From positions 1-64,000 of the forward strand of contig JASDSY010000003.1 of the NCBI GenBank assembly GCA_041441465.1: a stretch of 64,000 nucleotides of DNA. Reading direction: 5' to 3'. Source of the DNA: JASDSY01 sp041441465. Its GTDB lineage: Bacteria > Muiribacteriota > UBA9980. Position numbers and translations under genes: made by a program. Numbering within the stretch: the stretch's first letter is position 1; each line of letters begins with the position of its first letter. Of the stretch, positions 60,401-64,000 are shown in pieces. Below the pieces are notes generated by a model, which was given only the letters and a program-made list of their open reading frames with translations, was not told the DNA's origin and searched no databases.

Positions 60401-61473
60401 AAAAATTATTGAAGCTTGACCTTCTGGGCCATGAAGACCCGACCACAATAAGAATGCTTCAGGACATCACTAATATTGATATTTATAAAATCCCGTTCGA
60501 CGACAAAAAAACCATGTCGATATTTTCAGGCCTGGACGCGCTTGAAATCACGCCTGAAGATATAAATGGAATTACTCTCGGCACGCTCGGAATACCTGAA
60601 TTCGGCACGCAGTTTGTCCGCGGCATGCTCGAAGAAACAAGGCCGAAAACATTCGGCGAGTTAGTCCGAATATCAGGACTATCGCACGGCACGGACGTAT
60701 GGCTGAACAACGCGCAATCATACATAAAAAGCGGCGAAGCGAAACTTTCGGAAGTTATATCGGTCCGCGACGACATTATCAACTATTTAATCGAACATAA
60801 GCTGCCAAATAAGTTATCATTCGATATAATGGAAAATGTTCGTAAAGGCAAGGGCCTGAAGCCGCCGATGATCGAGGCCATGAAAGCTAATGACGTGCCG
60901 CAGTGGTATATCGATTCATGCAATAAAATCAAGTATATGTTCCCTAAAGCTCACGCCGCGGCCTATGTTATGATGGCATTCCGGATTTCGTATTTTAAGG
61001 TTTATTATCCGCTGGCCTTTTACGCAACTTATTTTTCGACAAAGGGGCTTGACCCGTTTGACGCCGAAGTTGTCTTAAAGGGACGCGAAAATATAATCAA
61101 CGTAATGCAGGGTATAATTGCAAAAGGGCACGAGCGTACAAATAAAGATGACGAATTATATACAGTTTTAGAAATAGTTCTTGAGGCTATCGCGCGCAAA
61201 GTAAAATTTTATCCGGTCGATATTTACGAATCGCACTCGACCCGATTCATAGTAAAAAATAACGACGGCCTTCTCTGCCCTTTAAAATCAATACAGGGTC
61301 TCGGCGAAGTCGTCGCTAATAAAATATTCGAAGAAGCGCAAAAGGCGCCCTTCATTTCAGTCGAAGATTTTAAAGACCGGACAAAAGCTTCAAAATCGGT
61401 AATAGAGCTTTTAGACAGCCTTGGAACTTTAAAGGCGCTTCCTAAAACCGATCAGCTGAGTTTTTTTGAATAA
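57415..61473 (+). CDS. polC: PolC-type DNA polymerase III alpha subunit lacking the exonuclease domain
   Basis: The 1352-residue protein follows PolC: N-terminal domain (1-210), low-complexity linker (about 235-310), OB domain (about 335-425, VVEIEARLLKNGKKLTSF), split PHP domain (VELHAHSKMSALDG at about 435; ATSDAHFVD at about 645), zinc-binding CKNEKC...CPNCG (about 822-855), catalytic PDIDLNFSGEYQ (Asp 877 and 879), KRTTGQHPGG and the C-terminal LPKTDQLSFFE beta-clamp motif. In known PolC a DEDDh 3'-5' exonuclease (about 170 residues, VVFDVETTG...) is inserted after GMEGYLVDD. Here GMEGYLMDD runs on to YHIIIL after about 15 residues: the exonuclease is missing. The PHP metal ligands, including Asp-Ala-His, are intact, so PHP might proofread. 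Confidence 0.92.
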   Translation: MSSSYGKTTKLVIAPKAKEKFFQHIKNCTALSSECRSKVLQGEIEHIEFLPENKELNITFKLKTITSIIELIPLEKYFMQVFPYLNVVNFDLAFSEKASLAVIVDKLWYDVAQYVIKKAPSCQVWMPMTRVSLFNETSIRLEIGDETGFYSLKDRSADKHIENYIRDKFNVFCRVFIDRANYKTEKIGGFDYKDPVDSVIESKEQNIKIPGEKIAELQGNFSSPASLSVSAGKPVSAKEFEKELSSSKLPPVQQQLQADLDAANAAISALNTANNSKNNANASVSTENKPAAPKTNNNYSKGQYESKPKENLAGVNENVYYGKVIADKYKPQKISSIIEEARNILIEGIVVEIEARLLKNGKKLTSFSVSDETDTFVCKLFSEPDVELKIKPGAAVKVIGNVKFDTFAKENVLMVNDVNKTKLPERQDKAEEKRVELHAHSKMSALDGLAEIKDYVKTAARWGHKAVALTDHGVVQGFPEFVEAAKDCKIKPIFGMEGYLMDDSVAETMKSGFKVKLPPPYHIIILAATQEGIKNLYRLVSLSHIDYYYKRPRIPRAKLLELREGLILGSACEAGELIKGIINDKTEEEIEKIAKFYDYLEVQPAKNNSFFLDKMPEKFKSRDDLIALNKRIYELGKKLNIPVCATSDAHFVDPEDEIYRKILFAGQKYENIENSCTLFFPTTEDMLNEFSYFGAEAAREVVIVNPGKIADRIQEIIPIPKENAFPIMQGAEEKIKTMTIENALRIYGDPLPEIVQKRVDYELNCIIKNGFATLYLIAHELVKKSLNDGYLVGSRGSVGSSIVATFTNITEVNPLPPHYICKNEKCKYSEFFPDLPLSSGFDLPDKICPNCGQPLKKDGQKIPFEVFLGFEGDKTPDIDLNFSGEYQPIIHKQVEVIFGQNKVFRAGTISTIADKTAFGFVKGYLEERKTQKKPAEMKRLALGCSGVKRTTGQHPGGIMIIPSDRDVHEFTPINYPANDREGGTITTHFDYNAIDKKLLKLDLLGHEDPTTIRMLQDITNIDIYKIPFDDKKTMSIFSGLDALEITPEDINGITLGTLGIPEFGTQFVRGMLEETRPKTFGELVRISGLSHGTDVWLNNAQSYIKSGEAKLSEVISVRDDIINYLIEHKLPNKLSFDIMENVRKGKGLKPPMIEAMKANDVPQWYIDSCNKIKYMFPKAHAAAYVMMAFRISYFKVYYPLAFYATYFSTKGLDPFDAEVVLKGRENIINVMQGIIAKGHERTNKDDELYTVLEIVLEAIARKVKFYPVDIYESHSTRFIVKNNDGLLCPLKSIQGLGEVVANKIFEEAQKAPFISVEDFKDRTKASKSVIELLDSLGTLKALPKTDQLSFFE

Positions 61474-61512
61474 AAATTTACTTTGCGGAAAATATTGATT
61501 TTTTTTATAAAT

Positions 61513-61541
61513 TTGATTTTATTTTTATTTTATGGTATAAA
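61513..61541 (+). promoter_or_regulatory. Putative promoter of the TPR/pilin-like gene pair
   Basis: TTGATT (61513-61518), 17-base spacer, TATAAA (61536-61541), about 68 bases before the ATG at 61610. Confidence 0.55.
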
Positions 61542-61609
61542 TACGATTATTTATATCATAATTATCAGGTTCATTATAAAAATATTTATATTTCACTTAA
61601 GGAGCATCT

Positions 61610-62449
61610 ATGGATAATAAGCGTAATGTCATAATTTTATTGCTTATAATCATCCTGGCAGGGTTGATAGCTTTTTTTCTTTATAAGCAAAACTCCAGCA
61701 AGCGCGAATATTCCGAACGAACGGAAAACGAGGGGTTTTCATACGGAAAAAAAGTAATTAAACATCAAACGGCCGGCGATAAAACTTACTCTTACTCGTC
61801 AGCTTCCAAATCCGGTGCCGGAACCGGAACTGTTTATTCATCGGGCGCAACTCATTCCGCCGGTAAGGGCAGCTCAGTAAACCTCGGCGGCGGCGGAAGC
61901 TCGTTATCAAACATTCCGGCAATTGCCAATATGACCTTTTCCTGGGATGATTCGCCTTATTACAAGGAACTTTTAAAACCGATCCCGCCTCCCGAAAAAA
62001 CAACAGCAGAAAAAATATTCGACGATAAAATAAAACCGTTAATCGATAACTGCGGCTTTAACGAAGCTATGATTTCGCAAGTCAACCAGGCTGAATCTCA
62101 TCCGCTCTACACTCAGGCGTTAGCCTATAAAAAAAGCGGCAACTATAAATCTGCAATAGAATTATTGTCTAATCTTGCCGAAAAATCCGATAACATTTAT
62201 TTACGTTCCATCTCATTAGCCCAGCTTACCGAATTATACTCATTAGCCGGCGACGAGGAACAAAACAAAAAGGCACAGGCCGCGCTCATGGTAATGAACG
62301 CTAAATTATATTTTAAGGCTTTTCCCGGAACCGAAAAAACATTTCTAATGATACAGCCGGAAGCTAAGGGCGTAATACAAAAATTACTGGCTGAAGAACC
62401 GAAAATGAAATTTACCGAACCCAAAAAAACCACATCAAAACGTCAATAA
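61610..62449 (+). CDS. Membrane-anchored TPR-like protein with Ser/Gly-rich linker
   Basis: The 279-residue protein has one N-terminal transmembrane helix (about residues 6-25) with a cytoplasmic basic MDNKR start, a long Ser/Gly/Thr-rich linker (about 28-100), and a C-terminal helical domain (about 130-265) with TPR character (ALAYKKSGNYKSAIELLSNLA, LAQLTELYSLAGDEEQ). It is probably an inner-membrane protein with its domain in the periplasm. It ends 15 bases before the pilin-like gene and likely works with it. AAGGAG precedes the ATG. No specific family recognised. Confidence 0.6.
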   Translation: MDNKRNVIILLLIIILAGLIAFFLYKQNSSKREYSERTENEGFSYGKKVIKHQTAGDKTYSYSSASKSGAGTGTVYSSGATHSAGKGSSVNLGGGGSSLSNIPAIANMTFSWDDSPYYKELLKPIPPPEKTTAEKIFDDKIKPLIDNCGFNEAMISQVNQAESHPLYTQALAYKKSGNYKSAIELLSNLAEKSDNIYLRSISLAQLTELYSLAGDEEQNKKAQAALMVMNAKLYFKAFPGTEKTFLMIQPEAKGVIQKLLAEEPKMKFTEPKKTTSKRQ

Positions 62450-62464
62450 TCAGGCGGTGCTAAT

Positions 62465-64000
62465 ATGACAAAAAAAGAAATTATTTCATTATACCGAATA
62501 AGGCAAAATCGCGGCGTAGCGATACCAATAGTATTATCAGTCCTTCTGATACTTTCAATGGTAGCTATTTTTGCGATAGATTACGGCCGTAATCAGGACG
62601 CCAAAACATTTCATATAGTCAACGTCGAAAAAGCTAAAATGGTATCAGAAGCGGCCATTGAAGCTGTAACTCATAAGGTCCGAAAAGAAATAAACAACCT
62701 CGGGAATATGAATCCTGTAAGCCTTGTTAAAGACGTCATAAATATGCTCAAAGATCCTGGTGCTTCATGGTACATAAAATCGAGAATACCTGGAATCGTT
62801 GTCAGCGGCGGTATCGGCTCTTCAACCGGCGTAAGCGGCGTCGACGTCGAATTATCTTTGTCGCCGGACTCGCTCGGCATACCTGCCACATGGAACGAGC
62901 AAAAACTTACTGACGGCGAAATTGCCAATATCAAAAATTTTATATCAGAAATCGGCGGAAATGCCAGCAAATCAAAGGTAGAATGCAAAGTCAGCATGAA
63001 AGACATGAAGCCTGTAGTTTCCGACGACGGTTATGTCCTGTGGCCCGGCGCCGCGACTGACGATAATTTCGTTAAGGACTGGATAAAAAAACTCGGAAAC
63101 AAGCTTTTCGACTTTATAGGCCTTAACGATATAAAATTCAGCATCGACCTCGGGAAATTTATTGAAGACTTAAAAATCACAATATACGGCATTCCGATTC
63201 CAATAGGCGCAATTATCAAAGAATGCCTGGGCAGCCTTTTGAAAATTGAAATAAACGTAGGCGAAATGCTCAGCAAGGCGCTTGAAAAAATAGTCGATCA
63301 GATAAAGATAGGCGATATCATGCCGATCAAAGCATCGATTGTAATAGAAAAACTTGCTACTCTCGTTTACAAATGCCGCGTCGAATTCGTTCCGGACGGC
63401 ACAAACACGCCTATAGTAACTGAAGTCGAAGCCACGCGCGACATAAAAGTAGTGGACATCGCAAGTCCAAATCCGCTTTATTCATTTTATTGGCTTAATC
63501 AGGATAACACCTCATACGGCGAAGATACATGGGGAAACCTCGGCGGCGGTACATTTACGCTTATGAACCTTAATATTACCAAAGGCTATAATGGAAAAGA
63601 CCAGGGGTTCGATGATGTATTAAGCTTCTTCAAAGGGCTGTTCAGTTTTGAAATAGTAAGATTTCCAGGACTTTGCTTCATGGGCGGCACCGGCAAGCAG
63701 TCGGTACCGACAGGATGGAATGACGCGCTTTTAATATATCCTGAACATTCACCCGCAATAACAATGGTCGGTAATATCGGTAAGGACAAATGCTTCCTGC
63801 CGTCGCAATTTTTAGCGGGCGCCCCGGGCGCTGACGCTATTCCATGGTTCCCGTGGGTATCAGTTCCGCCGATCGGCGTTATCGGAATAGTAAAAGTCGT
63901 CATGAACATAGCTCAAAAAAAAGGTGCAAACACAAGATTATTCGGCGATTTATGCCTTTCCCCGCCGCTTAACATGAAAATTTCAGGCAACATAGTAAAG
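62465..64000 (+). CDS. PilX/GspK-like large minor-pilin protein (partial, runs off the window)
   Basis: Starting at ATG 62465 (AGGCGG upstream), the frame stays open for 512 codons to the window edge. The N-terminus, NRGVAIPIVLSVLLILSMVAIFAIDYGRN (shown here in part: RGVAIPIVLSVLLIL), is a basic stretch, a Gly and a hydrophobic helix, the pattern of PilX or GspK N-termini that a prepilin peptidase would cut after Gly. The usual Glu at +5 is absent, as in GspK-type minor pseudopilins. The rest (KAKMVSEAAIEAVTHKVRKE, then beta-rich repeats) is large and unrecognised. It is probably a component of a type IV pilus or type II secretion machine. The C-terminal end is beyond the window. Confidence 0.6.
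   Translation, partial: MTKKEIISLYRIRQNRGVAIPIVLSVLLILSMVAIFAIDYGRNQDAKTFHIVNVEKAKMVSEAAIEAVTHKVRKEINNLGNMNPVSLVKDVINMLKDPGASWYIKSRIPGIVVSGGIGSSTGVSGVDVELSLSPDSLGIPATWNEQKLTDGEIANIKNFISEIGGNASKSKVECKVSMKDMKPVVSDDGYVLWPGAATDDNFVKDWIKKLGNKLFDFIGLNDIKFSIDLGKFIEDLKITIYGIPIPIGAIIKECLGSLLKIEINVGEMLSKALEKIVDQIKIGDIMPIKASIVIEKLATLVYKCRVEFVPDGTNTPIVTEVEATRDIKVVDIASPNPLYSFYWLNQDNTSYGEDTWGNLGGGTFTLMNLNITKGYNGKDQGFDDVLSFFKGLFSFEIVRFPGLCFMGGTGKQSVPTGWNDALLIYPEHSPAITMVGNIGKDKCFLPSQFLAGAPGADAIPWFPWVSVPPIGVIGIVKVVMNIAQKKGANTRLFGDLCLSPPLNMKISGNIVK

Noticed and set aside
1..64000. tRNA, rRNA, IS element or prophage
   Set aside because: Reading all gaps showed no cloverleaf-like GC-rich stretch, no transposase or integrase and no terminal repeats.

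Overview
The window is one continuous, AT-rich, gene-dense bacterial chromosome segment with 43 protein genes, two of them cut or closed by the window edges (a cas8b operon running off the left, an open pilin-like gene running off the right). No tRNA, rRNA, insertion sequence or CRISPR array was seen. The organism looks Gram-negative-like: there is a TolC-type outer membrane channel, an OmpA-type peptidoglycan-binding protein, an AsmA-like protein and many signal peptides. Yet its replicase here is PolC-type, as in Firmicutes, Thermotogae and Fusobacteria. The fused NfnAB transhydrogenase and several radical SAM enzymes fit an anaerobe. An uncultured, deep-branching didermic phylum (for example a Riflebacteria- or Wallbacteria-like lineage) is a guess only.

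Layout: 1-5000 holds Cas8b of a type I-B CRISPR system and an exported ComEC-like metallo-beta-lactamase protein flanked by two DUF3592 membrane proteins. 5083-9332 is a four-gene operon (methyltransferase, SPL-like radical SAM, ATP-grasp ligase, MFS exporter) that looks like an undescribed small-molecule pathway. 9342-14765 holds a FloA-NfeD fusion, an AsmA-like protein and a MoxR ATPase coupled to a TraB/DUF5682-like protein. 14887-21586 has uridine kinase, a permuted papain-like exported enzyme, OmpA, and a caspase-like protein divergent from an FN3-DUF4384-PEGA protein across a 14-bp inverted repeat. 21694-32868 is mostly housekeeping: CobA-HemD, an O-antigen-ligase/TPR protein, pseudouridine synthase, M16 and M24 peptidases, an exported Pro-rich protein and fused NfnAB. 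33157-39070 has TolC divergent from a 1324-residue single-module synthetase of the epsilon-poly-lysine synthetase (Pls) type. 39324-45838 carries, on the minus strand, glycogen branching enzyme, a TPR protein, imidazolonepropionase and phosphofructokinase. 46109-54711 holds precorrin-2 dehydrogenase, YdjC/HpnK deacetylase, AcpS, a sugar-ABC ATPase, a large exported protein, a MOSC protein and Tex. 55076-61473 is radical SAM, a GNAT gene with no ATG/GTG/TTG start, a DUF2156 protein and a PolC polymerase that lacks its inserted exonuclease domain. The window ends with a TPR anchor protein and a large PilX/GspK-like protein.

Genes are packed with frequent 8-16 base overlaps, TTG and GTG starts with good ribosome binding sites, and sigma-70-like promoters with 16-17 bp spacers in front of most operons. 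The strongest candidates for new biology are the methyltransferase-rSAM-ATP-grasp-MFS operon, the Pls-like polymer synthetase, the exonuclease-less PolC, the FloA-NfeD fusion, and the caspase/DUF4384 divergent pair.
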